From positions 6,225,163 to 6,289,162 of the forward strand of contig JACSVZ010000011.1 in the NCBI GenBank assembly GCA_014706295.1: a DNA stretch of 64,000 bases, given 5' to 3'. The position numbers and the translations under genes are program-made. Source of the DNA: Lycocorax pyrrhopterus obiensis. Lineage: Eukaryota; Chordata; Aves; Passeriformes; Paradisaeidae. Within the stretch, counting starts at the first letter, position 1, and the number at the start of each line of letters is the position of its first letter. This document shows positions 49,060-62,289 of the stretch, in pieces. A model generated the notes under the pieces. It worked only from the letters and a program-made list of their open reading frames with translations. It was not told where the DNA came from and did not search any database.

Positions 49060-49770
49060 AACTGACCCCAGGCTGGTTGGCAACTCATTCCATTTTTGCA
49101 GTGGATGATACTGCATATCAGTATCTGCACCGATCTGTTTAGAGCAGTTGCCTTTGAGAGCGGTGACAACAGTGCAACAATGGTGGAAGTCCTCTCAGCC
49201 TTTTTGGGGAAGCTCAGAGACACCTGCCCAGTGCTCTGGTGTGATGTCAGACCCTGCCGTGGCACGGGGTGCTCAGTGAGGCCATGGCTGTGATCCCGAG
49301 CTATGCAACGCCCACACCGCTGTGGCACCCTGAGCACTGCCCACAGGAGCCTGGGCACAGCCAGGAATGGACCAGCTAAGAGTCAGATCAGAACAGACTA
49401 CAATAGGAGAGACCAAAAAATTCATTAAAACCACAAGCCTGCCTCGCAACTAATAAAATATTTAACTCCAAGGTTCACACTGCCACCCAGGGCTGCTTTC
49501 CCCACTGCCCCTGCACATCCCACAGCTGTTGGAACGTGCTGCATCACTGCACTGTCTGAACTTTCCCATCCCCAAACAGCATCTCCAGGCAGGAAAGTAC
49601 CCCCAAAATGACAGATTGCCCCAGGCTGGGCCTCTCTCCACTGGCTGTGCTGCTCCAGTATCTCCCTGTGCCAGCAGCTCAATCTCTGCCGCTGCTGAGG
49701 ACATCTCTCCAGGAAGGGAGGCTTTGTGCCATCCTCTGCGTGCTGTCAGCCATCGTGGTTGAGATAACTT
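49060..49770. other. GC-rich islet
   Basis: Several 65-100 codon frames open on both strands, none recognised; a compositional islet. Confidence 0.45.
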
Positions 49771-52700
49771 TCCACTTTGCTCTGAGGCATAGACAGGTGC
49801 CTTTAGTAATGTTCACAACGGCCTTGATATCAAATACGTAACTCTGAGATAAGCTTGGCAATAAATACATATAGTAAACACAGTGCAGCAACACGACAGC
49901 AGAGAGCTATGAAACTAAAGAGGGCTCTCCCCATCCCTACATTAAATTATTTATTAATCATACCTGCCCCATTGCCCTCCATCACAGGCACATCAGCACT
50001 GTGATGGATTAATGGGGACACAGGAATGCAGCATCCCTTTAGTGAGTAAAACAAGTGACCACATTCTGCATGCCCTTCGTAGCAGGACAGCCACAAAACC
50101 TGCTCACAACTCCCAGAAATGGGTGGGCTTTGATCAGTTGCATGGTGGGATCTTGGACAGGAACAGGGTACAAATGCTGTTGAGGTTTAAAAAGAAGAGG
50201 ACAGCAAAATGTCTGAATGAGATTAACAGTACCGCCTGCCTTTGCTTCTGGCGTAACAAAAAAATGCCACCAAAATAAACAGTGCAGCTGTGTGAATCTG
50301 AGCTCCTTTTGAACCAGGCCATCAAACTGTCTCTCTGCCGTAAAGTAAAAACCTTCCAAACACTTCCAGAATCTCCAGACTTGGCAATTTCCCCAGGACA
50401 ACCCAGTAAATTGCTGGGGAGAAAAAAAGTATCCCATGTATCATAAAATACTGGAATTTTATCCCAAGCAAAGGCCAAAAACTTCTCCAGAGGGAGAATC
50501 CAAAGCCTAATCTCCGGATATTCAGAGCTGAGGAAGGGTTTCCTCCCAGTGCATCGAGGAATTCTCTCTGTCTGTTCAAAAGCCATTTGACTGGAGAACA
50601 GTAACACAGAGAAGGCGTGCTAGGGAAGAAAATGTCTCCAAAGAGTGCCAGGATTTGGGAGCATGGCTACAATGGATCTTGAGGGTCATGGAGTAAAGTC
50701 TCCAGCTATTGAAGGCAACTGTGACTGTGCAGAGCTGATGATGTGGCATTAGGAGCCATCCCTACTTGGTCAAACCAGGCTGGGTACTTTCCTGTGCCAT
50801 ACAACCAATTCCAGACTTCCTGTTTGTTGTTTGACTAGAAACCACGAGACAGAAACTATTCTGAGTCAATGGAATTATGGATATTTAAATCAGAGTAAAA
50901 CCTGGTCCCTAACATATCCATCGTGTATATACCACCTATAGAAGAATAATGGATGCTAAATCTAAGTTGTGCTTCCTACACTTATTTCATAGGAAATACA
51001 ATTTTTTATCCATTTTATCAATTTTCTAAAATGAATCTTTCCCTTTTTCATTATCAAATTTCAATCTTATATCATTTCCAGCACCACCCCAAGCCATTCT
51101 GGAGTTCTCGTTTACATCACTAGAGATTAATATTAGGTGTTTGTAAAAGGAGGATATTAGCTTCTCCCTTATATCTGTCAAAATTAATAACTTCTCTATC
51201 ACAGATAACTCCAGGTCAATATTAGATTCATAGATGTGGCCAGAAATAAAATGTATGGAAATATAGTATCTCATTTATAAGTATCCAAAAAGAAAAAAAA
51301 AAAAAGTGTTTTCATTATTGAAATTTAGACTGCAACTGTTCTAAACATCAAAAGACTTTGAGGGCTGAACATATCTGCCGTATGGCCTTAGCCTTTCAAA
51401 TAGAAAACAAATTGGAGGTCAGCCCAGGGGAGAAGAGAGAAGTGAATTTTCTACAAGCAGAGCAAAGGAAGGCATCAGGATCCTCTCCCCATTGCATTTG
51501 TGTTTCTGTCTAAATGTATATTATGGCCAGAAGAAAGGCTCCAGACATAAATGTTTGTTCAATGATTGATGTAAATACTTGGGTGATGATTGATAGCGGT
51601 TGTGTCTGGCAGATGTCCACCTCCTGCACGGCTGATCCACTGTGGTACCTCCTGATGTTGTGCTGATTTGAAGGGAATAACACATTCAAAGTGACCATAT
51701 TGCAGCAAGAATATCCTGTGCTCTTGGTCCAGCAGAGACGACGCTGATTATATTTGTTAATGGACCATACCGTTGTCTCCTAAAATCTACTGATTTAAGA
51801 GCATTAGCAGACACAAAACTCATCTGTGGCCTGGTGGAGGTAAAGCAGGACGTGGCCATCTCCCGTGGAGCACTCCTGACTTGCAGGACTCTCTCAAACT
51901 CCAGGCATGTTTAAGAGTTGTGTCAGAGACACGGCCAGTGCTAAAGTGCGCTCTGTGCGCTGGAGTTCAGCTGTTCTGTCAGAGTCCTTAAACACAGACC
52001 GGGCCAGGTAGCTTTCACACTTCTGATGTGAACATAATTCTAATTTTGACTGGCTTTCCTGGCTTCCCAGCTGGCTGTCCCCATCTCAGCGCCGTGACCA
52101 TGCCACAGAGGCAGAGCTCAAAGCCTTGCACGCAGAGTGTGGGCTCAGGAGAGGAAGATGAAAAGAGCATTGCCAATGCGAAATCTATTTTTTACATAAG
52201 ATTCAAGGGAGAAGGTGAGATAAATACATGCTGTGGGAATACAACAGAGGAGAAGCTGTATGAGTTATGCTTTCAGAAGTAAATAACACTGGAGCTAGTG
52301 ATTTAAAGGTTGTTAAATGAATTTTCCCAACTATTTTATTCACTGTGATCAAAATTATATCAGTGATGTTCTTACTAATATATCCCATTTGGCTCAATAA
52401 TCTTTTATTTGTAATTACAGGTGAAAAGGCCATTTTAAGAAAGCCTGTATGGGCTTTAAAGAATTATGCTGCTTTCATTTTGTTTTTATAAGCAATTGAG
52501 GATAGAGGGCAAAATTAACTAATGCTACTTTCTGCGAGAAAAATATTAAAACATCTTCAGTTCATATCCTCATTTGCCCAAAGGAGTTTTTCCTATTGCT
52601 CTTCTTCAACCCCTGGCTTTGTGCACTGACTGTTCCCTGCAGCTGCGTGGGCAGCGTGGCACCAGCCACCAGCCTGCCGTGGGGAAGCAGCGTCTCCCCC

Positions 52701-55679
52701 CTTTTCTTCCTCATCTCCTCAAACTCTGGATGACCCATAGTAAAACCCTTTTAACAAGGGTTCGTTCCTTGCTGACCCAGTTAAAACTCTATAAAAATAA
52801 ACATGAGCCATTCTTTGTTTTTCCTGTAGCTTTGGGATCCATTTCAAGCATGGAAAGAAGCAGCCCTACCTGGGTGTAAGGCACAGGGAAGGGAGAGCAA
52901 AACAGCCAGCTGGGAAAAGAGTTGTCTTTAACAGGAAAACTTCCAGGGAGGCACATTTATGTCTGTATTCTTCTTGGGTGTCTTATGCAGCATAGAGATC
53001 ACAGTGATCAGATGCTCGACCCCAAGCAAAGTTCTGGGCACGCGGCGGCACCGGAGGCAGTATAAACACGAAGTGTAAACACCACTCAACTCCATGAGCT
53101 CCCATTTGTCTCCTTGTCTGCTTAATGCTGATATACTATTTTCACAAAGGACCACGTTTCTGCAAATTCAAAATAAGTGAAACCCTCTTCAGCAGCCAAT
53201 GAAAGCTGAAGGTCAAGTGAAAGCAGAATGCTGGTGCCCAGGACTCCAGGGACAGGTACCCACCAGGCAGCTGCTGGCGCGGAGCTGGCGGCACCGCTCA
53301 CTCCAGAGGTCCCTTTTGAACCCGCACATTCTTCCCTCTAAGCATCACATAGATGAAAAGCTGCATCTGTATGAAGGAAAGCATTCCCTGACCCAGCTCA
53401 CCACATTTCGGTTTGAAGTGCTGTTTGTCACCACTAAGCACTACTCTCCCCACCAAGGAGTGGTGTTTCTCCCTGGAGTTGCTCTCTGCTTTAATAGGGT
53501 GTGAATGCCTGTAACAGCTACGGTGCAGTAATAATTGTTATTCATGTTTGGCTCCTAGTGGGGAAACACAAAAGCTGCCACATGAACTTTTCTACTTGAA
53601 GATGATACCAACATGTATATTATTTCAAAAGACGGGGAATATGTCTTTGTGACCTAACCTAGCTGAACTCATAAAAACAATGGCAACTCCTTCATTGGGG
53701 AGAGTAAAGTATTGAAACAGGACTCAGAGGAGATCAATTAATCAGCCCGTTCCCTCATGTACAAACACAACCCTTAGACCTCAGTTCTGAGAGGTTTACA
53801 CACACCTCTACAAAAACATTCCCCACTGTAGTTGTTTTTCTTAATGCTGGAAATCAGAAAAAGAAAAAACCTGTTCCTTCCTATCAATCAGCTTCAAATA
53901 CTGGGCTAGGGTTGAGGGCCTACAAGTTTAACCTCTAGATTCAGAGGACTAAAAAAAGAAAGGACAACAAGAAGGAGGTGGAGGAAAGCTGCATGTCTGA
54001 TTTGGCACTGAGGTGAGGGCAGGGAGGGTCTCCCCGTCTGAGCAAGGTAGTGACGGACAAAGAGGAAGCTACAAAGAAGGTAAGAACCGCAATAAATTGC
54101 AGATGGCTTTTAACAGGGGTTTTGGAAAAAAAGCAGTTGCAACCAACTCTGGGCAGCCTGGAGAGCCCCATCCCTCCCTCAGGGCTGTTTACAGGACAGG
54201 TGGAGTGAGACTCAGCAACAAGTGAGTATAACCTGCCCATGAGTACCTGGGAGATTTACAACAGAAAAATGCTTCTGGCCATCAGAACAGGGAGATTTTG
54301 AAACATCCTTCCAGGATAATCAGTTTCAAGATGCTTCCTGTGCAGTTGATCGTTCAGTCTAACATTCTTGCAATACCAAGAACAGAGATTCCTTCTCATT
54401 CTGTCTTCTTCTGAAGGAGAAAAGGAGAAAAGAAAAAAACAACCAAATAATCTTCAACAAGTGAAATGGTTTTTTGGTGCATTTGATGGACGTTGTTGGG
54501 CAGGGCTAGGTGGGAGCTTTAAAAAAAAGTCTGCAAATATTCATTCACATTTTTAAATGAATTTACTGCAGCCACATTGATTTCCCCCTGGGATTTGCTT
54601 TCTGCACACTTTTGAGCAATCAAGTTTTACTGGGCAAATGTTTGCACAAGACAAATTTCAAAATTGCATGCAGAGACAGAAGAAATTTTTGTCTTTTCAT
54701 GCCAGACATGCTTGTAGGCTTCTCCAATGAGCAGGCAGAAACAATATCATGTGATTTATCTGACCCATCACAACCAACGCACATACCTTGACTAACGAAG
54801 ATCAGACACCCACAGTTGTTTGTGATCAAGACACTGAGTTGTTTTTTTAATTACAAAGCTATCCATCAGTAATTTCAAATAATAAGTAAATTGGAGGGAA
54901 TTGTGATCTGTCTCCAGATAGTCTGTGAGCAGAGAAAGCAGCTAAATTTGTTGAATAAATTATTCATTATGGATTATTCGCTCAGCTCTACTGCAATAGC
55001 AGTGACATTGTTTAATTTAATAGCACATTAAGGGATCTTTTTCCTTACACAAATGAGTGCATTGCTCCCAGCAAGTTGACTCTTGAAGATGCAATACTGG
55101 AAACCTGTGAGAGCAGCTACCCCTGTCCAAGGCTTCAATTAGGTTTTGAGCAGAGAGGACCCTCATAACACACCACTGACTATATCTGGCTACAGCCCTT
55201 GTGTGGGGATACAAACGTGCTTGACAGAATACAGGGCTATGCAAGTCCTGGAAAAAGAACTAGAAAACCACTTCACTTTGTAATTGACTGTGCTTTGAGA
55301 TGGATCTGAAAATACCAATGCCAAAAGCCAGCTTTTATTCAGATCTCATCTGACCCTGGAGAAGTCAGTGCATTTTATGTGAGCCCTGTAAAGTCTGGCA
55401 GCTCCTTTTCCCATCCCCAGCCATGCTGGAGCTCAAAATCCACAGCCGAACTCAAGAATAGTGAAACTCTGCCAACTAAACCAACCCTTTCTGAAGAGCC
55501 ACTGCAAGAGTACCAGTCCTGTTGATTTTGTTGATTGTCTTGATTCTCTCTGGAGACAACATAAAGAATGGGAATATTTGTATAGCTCATTTACAACTAA
55601 CTACCTGCGGAGGAGACTTCCCCAGTGACTTTTTCTCCTCTGAGAAATTAAGATCTTCAAAGTCCCAAGGACCTACTAT
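49771..55679. other. Long noncoding stretch
   Basis: Nearly 6 kb with no recognised gene or interspersed repeat. Overlapping frames at 50012-50607 and 52574-53504 are unrecognised. Minor items: a poly-A run at about 51290-51305, a small stem AACCCTT/AAGGGTT near 52744-52762, and a purine-rich tract at 54414-54445. Confidence 0.45.
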
Positions 55680-56620
55680 ACAAACAGCTGCAAAACATTG
55701 TGACACGCCGGCCCTGGCCCTGTTTCTTGATCACTTTTGCAGATGTGGCTCATCCAGACTCTCACTCTCCGTGACGCCCGGGGCTGACTGGGGAGCATCA
55801 GCTGACACACACACCCTGAAGCACTGCCCATGGACACACAGCTCTGCCTCCAGCCCCTCTAGCACCATTGCTGGCCTTCTGCTGGACACCCAGCACAACA
55901 CCAAGATAATTTTTTGGAGCCTAATGAGGCCCATGGAAGTGAGGGTTGAGGACTGGCCAGCCACAGGCAGGTGCAGGGGCTGAGCCCATTGAATCCTTCA
56001 CAGCAAAAGTGTGGTGTTTGTGGGACCCTGACAGTGAGTGCCACACACAGGCATAGGGAAGGGCTCATGCAGGTGGAGATAGATTAAATTTCTGCCACTG
56101 ATGAGAGCAGGAAAGAAAATAAATGATGTATACCTTTCATTCGGGTTAAGAACAGCTGAAAAAAAGCCCTAGTGAGTGAATACATCAATGGAACTGCATT
56201 GCCCATTCATGGATGAGAAATGTCAGGTCCTGAAACACCCTGAATCTGCCCCAAAAACAATGCATAGAGAAACACAGATGCATGCAGAGATCCCTGGCCT
56301 GCTCTGATTTATCTCCTCGGCACTTTTGATGCCGTGTGTTGTTTAAAACAGGACCCCCTGAGCAATGACCTGTGGGCAGCAGGTACAGTGCTGCCTCCCA
56401 GGCAATCGTGTTACAGCAGACAAGAAACAGATTTCTCAGCCCTATCAGACTCCTCTCCAGCACAGTGCATTTCCTGATGGCTGTGCCCAGTGCCCGTGCT
56501 GTCACAGGGCAGGCAGTGCCTGGGTGTCACTGTGCTGCACTGTGCCAAAAGCAAGCGGAGCAGCAGTCCCGGCATGCTGGGCCCAGTGCAGCAAGGATGG
56601 GCTCTCAAACACATGATTAA
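55680..56620. other. GC-raised block
   Basis: Two GC-rich islets (about 55690-56060 and 56340-56600) with overlapping frames on both strands, none recognised. Confidence 0.4.
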
Positions 56621-58079
56621 GGAAGGTCATGACCATTCATGCTGTGGCGGATCCTCAAGGAATATTCCCCTTCTCTTGCAATTTTTTTTCAGCTGGCATT
56701 GTAACTCAGCATTGAAAACAAGGTGGAACACTGTTAGTGGCCAGTTCAGGGCTCAGATGTCTGTTGCCTACGTATATACGTGTGCTATATATATATATAT
56801 ACACAAGTAGTGTGTTCCTGGTCATTCACTTCCTGCACTGCATTACAGCTATGAAACACAAAGATGAGTGTGGTCGGGGAGTAAAATTGCAGAAAAGCCA
56901 TAAGACACCTACCAATACCAAAATGTTAGAGAAAAGAGAGAGCCATGCCACACCAACCCTTTGAGTCCTGCCAGAGCCAGCAGCCTGTTTAAAGAGAATC
57001 CATCCATCCAGGCAAGTGCAGTCCTTTCTCCTTCCCTCCTTTGGTATGACTATTTATATTCCTTTCTTCAGGTATTGTATTTAATATCTAATATACATTA
57101 TATTTCTATCTGTTAAGCTACAATATTGCATCCAGTTTAGCCTATCCATAGGCAAGTTGCCCCGTTATGCCTCCAAGCATCTATACCATATCATTCTGCC
57201 TATAACCTTAAAATTGAAATGCCATGTCATATTTTCTACCATCAGTAGCAAGCGTTATCTTACCTTGCATTCTATTATATCACTGTACTTTCCTCCCTGC
57301 TTGATAAGCTGTCAATATTGTTTTGGCATGAGAAATTTCCATCTCACGCATCAGATGATCTCCATGACCTTTAAGCGAGTTGCCAGTAAGATAATTTACT
57401 CACATTGTTGTGACAAAATAATATCTCTTCTGCCCGGGTCACATGACATGATCATTACAGGATTTTCCAAAAATGATTAAATTTTGCACATTTTGGGGAT
57501 TGAAGACCTCTGTGGAAAATTGAAATTACTAGATTTCTTATCATTTCAATTAGCTACAAAGAGTTAAAAAGGCTACTTGCCACTGCTTCACCCAAGGAGC
57601 ACATCCTGAATTCCCACACTGCACATAGCTCTCTTTAACTTCAGTCACTCTTTTCACTTTTTTTGCTTTAACTGCTCATCCTTTTGCAAAGAATGTTTTA
57701 ATACAATCGTCTTCACAGTGTCTTGTATTAGCAGGAGGATGCGATCACAAATATCACATCCTTTTGGCATCTTTTTGGCTCTCTGTGCATAACAAAAATG
57801 TCAAACAGATTTTAATGAAAGGCTGCATGCTTGTGGGTATTGACAGTTTGACATCGAATCCTAATATTCAGATGTCTTGTTCTTACTGTTTTTAACACAA
57901 ATACTTGCAGGATAAGAGCAAGGCACCACAACTGCAGAGAGCTGGTATTTATATAATGTCCTCCTATTCTCACTGGGCTCTGCTCAGCAGCTTGCCCAAT
58001 TTCTGTGGGGTTTGGCCTGAGAGTTTTTGTGGCTCGGCTACGATCATGTCCCATCCCAATTTAGAAACCGACTTATTTC
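56621..58079. other. Noncoding stretch with AT microsatellite
   Basis: Contains the 12-bp palindrome ACGTATATACGT (56770-56781) next to a (TA)n run (about 56786-56801). The rest is AT-rich and unrecognised. Confidence 0.5.
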
Positions 58080-58330
58080 TTTCCCTCACCCACAGCGCCT
58101 GGGCTGCTCCCTCATGGGGCTGGGCAGGGAGCAGCCCCAGCCAAGGATGGGGCACAGCAGGCAGGGAAGAGGAGATGAGAGGGCCCATGGATGTCCCTGC
58201 AGGAGATGCACCCTGCCTGCTCACATGCTGCATGCCAGCTTCAAGGGCTGCAGAGACCATCCCATGGAGGACAGTGGGGACCAGGAGAGGTCTGTGCACC
58301 AGGGTCCCTCGAGGAACCCATGCATAGGGA
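58080..58330. other. GC-rich islet
   Basis: GC-rich, with frames of 122-182 codons on both strands, none recognised. It holds the strong hairpin at 58099-58140. Confidence 0.45.
58099..58140. repeat. GC-rich hairpin, 12-bp perfect stem
   Basis: GGGCTGCTCCCT (58101-58112) pairs exactly with AGGGAGCAGCCC (58126-58137) across a 13-nt loop (58113-58125). Two further pairs form outside a one-base bulge (CT at 58099-58100 with AG at 58139-58140). At about 42 nt it is shorter than a normal microRNA precursor. Confidence 0.7.
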
Positions 58331-59511
58331 ATGCACATGAATATATATTTGTATTTACTTATTTATTTAACTGCAGTTGGGCTTCCTCCTCCTGCTCTCT
58401 CTGTGCTGGAGTGAGTGACAGCTCTTTGTTTCACTGTAAAGAAAATGTCAAGACTTCAGGAAAGGGGCGTGAGGCTCCCTCCATCATTTCACTTGAGCAC
58501 TTCCCATCTCAAGCACCCCACACCGCTATCATCGGCTACTTCTGCACACCACTGAGAGAAGATCAGAGCACCTGACTATTCAATGAGATATTAGAGAAAA
58601 CAAAGCTGAAAATTAAAGTTGAAGAGCATCAGGAAATGACAGTGGATAAGATATTCTCCAAAGTTTTTCACAGGCAAAATTTCAAGGTTGCCACTATGTA
58701 TACCAGCCAATGGCCATGGTCTCCACCACCTTTGCACCACTAAAAACTCAGTTCCAGGACTTCCCTCCCTTCCATCCCACAGTGGTGGGACAGAATAACT
58801 CTTTGCTAGGCAGTGCCCTGTTCTCCCCATGTGCTATGCTGATTATTATTATGTAGTAGTGATGCCTCCCAGCTTCACCTGCTGAGCAAGTTTTGGCACC
58901 ACATTCCCTTGTCCAAGTACAGGTTGGAGACCAATTCTGAGAGGCATCTGTTGGCTTCTGCCTAGACCTGTGCTTTGTGTTTCAGCATGACCACCCCCAT
59001 CTCCCTCCCTTGCCTTGCTGTTCAGGTACTTATCTTGCCTTCATAATTTCCCACGTGGCGCTTTATCAAATACTCTACTGTGAGAGACGAGATCTATTTC
59101 ATTTCTTTTATCTAGAAAATCAATGATCTTATCAAAGCAAGATACCAGCTTTTTTTTCTGGCATAATCTATGCTTGGTAAAGTTATGCAGCATTTTAGAC
59201 CATTTTTGCAGTTATTTCTTTGGTTACCATTTCTTCCAAACCATGTCCTGAGCTTTGCACCCAGCGGATCAGCTCAGCAGCCTCAATGCTGTGGCTCCAG
59301 CTCTGCATTGCTGCCCACATGGCCTCAAACCACTCCTGTGAGGGTCACCTTCCTCATACCCTTTCATGTACTTGGACAGAAAAAAGTTACATTTTTTTAA
59401 TTAATTACTGATTACATTCTTTGATGGGGTCTCATTCATCTCTGGTTGCCCTGTACCTCATGCCTTCATCACCTTCTCTGCCAATCTCAACTATACATGC
59501 AATATATATGG
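58331..59511. other. Noncoding stretch
   Basis: AT-rich to mixed. An ATTT-rich stretch near 58352-58368. No gene or repeat recognised. Confidence 0.5.
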
Positions 59512-59643
59512 TGATATATAGTTATATCTATATCTATATCTATATATCTATATCTACATATAGATCTAGATCTAGATCTAGATCTATGTCTGTCTATGTC
59601 TATATCTATATCTATGTCTATATCATCTATATCTAGATCTCTA
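59512..59643 (+). repeat. (TATATC)n / (TAGATC)n microsatellite
   Basis: About 130 bases of TATATC, TATGTC and TAGATC units. The repeat gives the Tyr-Ile and Asp-Ile strings in chance frames on either strand (59421-59636 and 59487-59753), so those are not genes. The TAGATC part (59560-59587) is a 28-bp perfect palindrome. Confidence 0.9.
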
Positions 59644-62289
59644 AGATAGCCTTGGGACATGATCTCTGTACTGTTTCCATGAACCTTCTGCAGAGTCACA
59701 CTCCAGAGAAGAGGACACAAGCCCAGCTGGGTTTCAGAAAGCCTAGCCAACACTATAATTTATTTTTTAAGGCAATTTAACAAAGTTTGCAGGGCTGGTG
59801 AAACGCTTAGTGCAGCTCTGCAAATAACACCAAAGAGAACGGATCAATGTAATGCCCTATTGACGAAGTCTGAACTATAATACATATATTTTGTACATTT
59901 TTATTGTGTTCATGTATGTTGATTCATAGCTGCTTTTTCAATAAAAAAACACTGCACAAAGTTTTATACCATAACTGTCACCAAAATTATTTATTACTAG
60001 GATAATAACAAATTTTATGTGGACTGAGATCCTTTGTGTTAAGATGTTGAACTATAAAAAGACAGAATTTCCTGCTCTATATAGCACTGGCCCAAGGAAA
60101 GCTGCTAATTTCTCTCCACTGTACAGAGTCCACAGGTGTGCACACAGATATCTATAGATACAGATATTTCTATCTATAGGCACATTCAAGGTCACATAGG
60201 CACTTGTATCAAACATTTGTAAAACTATTTCCTCCTAAAAAAAATCGTTTAAAGGCCTACAGCATGCTTAAAACAAGACAGATTCAAGAACCATGAATTT
60301 AAACACTTATCAAACTTGGAAGCCATTAATAGCTTCTCATCAATTATACCTCAGAAACAATTACAGGGGACCAAATACTGCAGCCCTTCACTGAGCAGAT
60401 CTCCCCTCGAGGTCACCAAGAGGGTTGTTCAATTAAGAGCTGCAGAATTTGGTGCAAATTTAGCGATTTCTGTGTTGTGGTGCCCATTTTCCCAGCAGAG
60501 ACTTTGGTGCTGGAGGTCCCCAGAGCAATCCTGTGCCCCAGCACCGCGGCTGCCAGGCCTGGGGAGCTTCCCCTCTCTGCCTCTCCATTCCTGCACAGAA
60601 CAAACAGCAGAACTTTTTAGTTGCCCATGCAGAATAGTCGAGGTTAAAGTATGAACTGTGCAAAATTAAACCCCACAGAATATTTATTAAAATCTTCTTG
60701 CTTAATTTTACCAAAATGTACCACAAACTTCCAAAGGGAAAAAGCCTTAACTTCTGAATGTAAAAAAGATGTAAATATATTCCTGGTAAACCTGACCTCT
60801 GTGAGCTATACAAAATGACTATAGTCTTGTGTTTCAAAGATATTCTTCCTTGAAAAATATCCATTGTTATGGCATTTCCTTGACTAAGTAGAAATAACAG
60901 AGGTTATGCTTCAGCTATACACAACAATATTATTTCTTTTAATATATAAATGTGCCAAAAGGGATGTATATAAAGAACACTGATAGAGTTCCTAGAGCTG
61001 TTCTCTGCTTCCTATTGTTACAAACAATAATTTGAGGAGAGGAGAAAAAAAATCCCACAAAGAAGGATTTCAGCTTAACACGAGCAATCCTCCTCCTGCA
61101 CATCTTTCCTTTTATGCAGTTTTGTTTCAGTGATTTGAGCATGTTCTAATTTTGTCATTCAAGCCATCTGACTTTCACTGCTCTATACAAACAAAACCTA
61201 ATTTAGTCTGAGATGTTTTAAGTCATAACAATGACGGATGGCCAAGGTTCAGGTGTGCTAGAATATTTAAATACCTAGTCTATATTTTCCTGATATAAAG
61301 ACAGGCAGCTTTTTGTACTCTGATTAATTATGATTTTGTGTCTGAAAAAAAATAGCTCTTTCTATTCTACATTATTAATTGGTTATTTAATTAGGGATTC
61401 TGGTAGCTTCAGATGTTGGGTAGCTAAAATTGTGCTGTGGTTAAAAAAAATAAAATAAAAAAAAGACAAGCTCCATACTGTTGCCTTTTTGTATCTTATG
61501 AAGGTCACAATAAGATGTGATTGTTTGGCACAGCAGCAGTGAATTATGCCACCCAGACAAGCTTTTAACCTATGTGCCTTCACTCTGAGTGAGACACACA
61601 GGGATGTGCTCTCTTTAAACAGTTCTCTATTGAAGAGGATTCAATCACCATAATGAATCTGAGGCCAGGCAGCAATCTTCTTCACTGAAAGAATTTCTAA
61701 AAGATTGTAGAATTTGTAAAACGAACAGCTCACAGACTAAATGGCTGTGTGGGTGAATCAATTATTGCAGGGCTCGCAGTAGTCATAATATTTAGTACAT
61801 ATCATAGAGTGTTTCAGGTACAATAAGATATGCTAGTTTTTTCCCATTCCTGCTTGAAAGTGGTATGTGCTCCACCAACTTAGTCAATCTTCAGGATCTA
61901 GTTAGAACTAGTATTAAGTCAATAAAAAAATCCATCTGCAGCTGTGGTGCATGTACCAGGATCCGAAGGGCTCACATTGCAAAACAGTAATTGTATTAAA
62001 ACGTGCACCACCGAGCTGCTCGCCGGGAAAACACATGATGTATCGTGAAACACAAAACACATCAAGGGCTGAAATATTTTTAGAGGTAGAGTGGGGCCAA
62101 TGCTGAACAGCTTCCTTATTAATACAATAATTATTTTATTTTGACAGCACCATTTATAACCATATAGTCTGTGTCCAGCTACCCATATTTCCATTAATCA
62201 ATGGATTTGAAGACAACTGTCATCATTTCATTTTATTATGACTTATAGGTTCATTGCAGTTCACTTAGAAGTTACTATGAGCAAGACAC
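59644..62289. other. Noncoding stretch
   Basis: AT-rich. Contains a 9-bp hairpin CTATAGATA/TATCTATAG (60152-60179), related in composition to the nearby microsatellite, and an A-rich run at 61443-61466. The frames at 60316-60864 on both strands are unrecognised. Confidence 0.5.

Noticed and set aside
53036..53300. Possible CTCF-like words (CACCGGAGGCAG, CCACCAGGCAGCTG)
   Set aside because: Each needs a gap or several core mismatches against the CTCF consensus.
58027..58575. 182-codon plus-strand frame
   Set aside because: Lies over a GC-rich islet where both strands are open, and no family is recognised.
59421..59753. Frames with Tyr-Ile and Asp-Ile repeats
   Set aside because: They are translations of the (TATATC/TAGATC)n microsatellite, not proteins.
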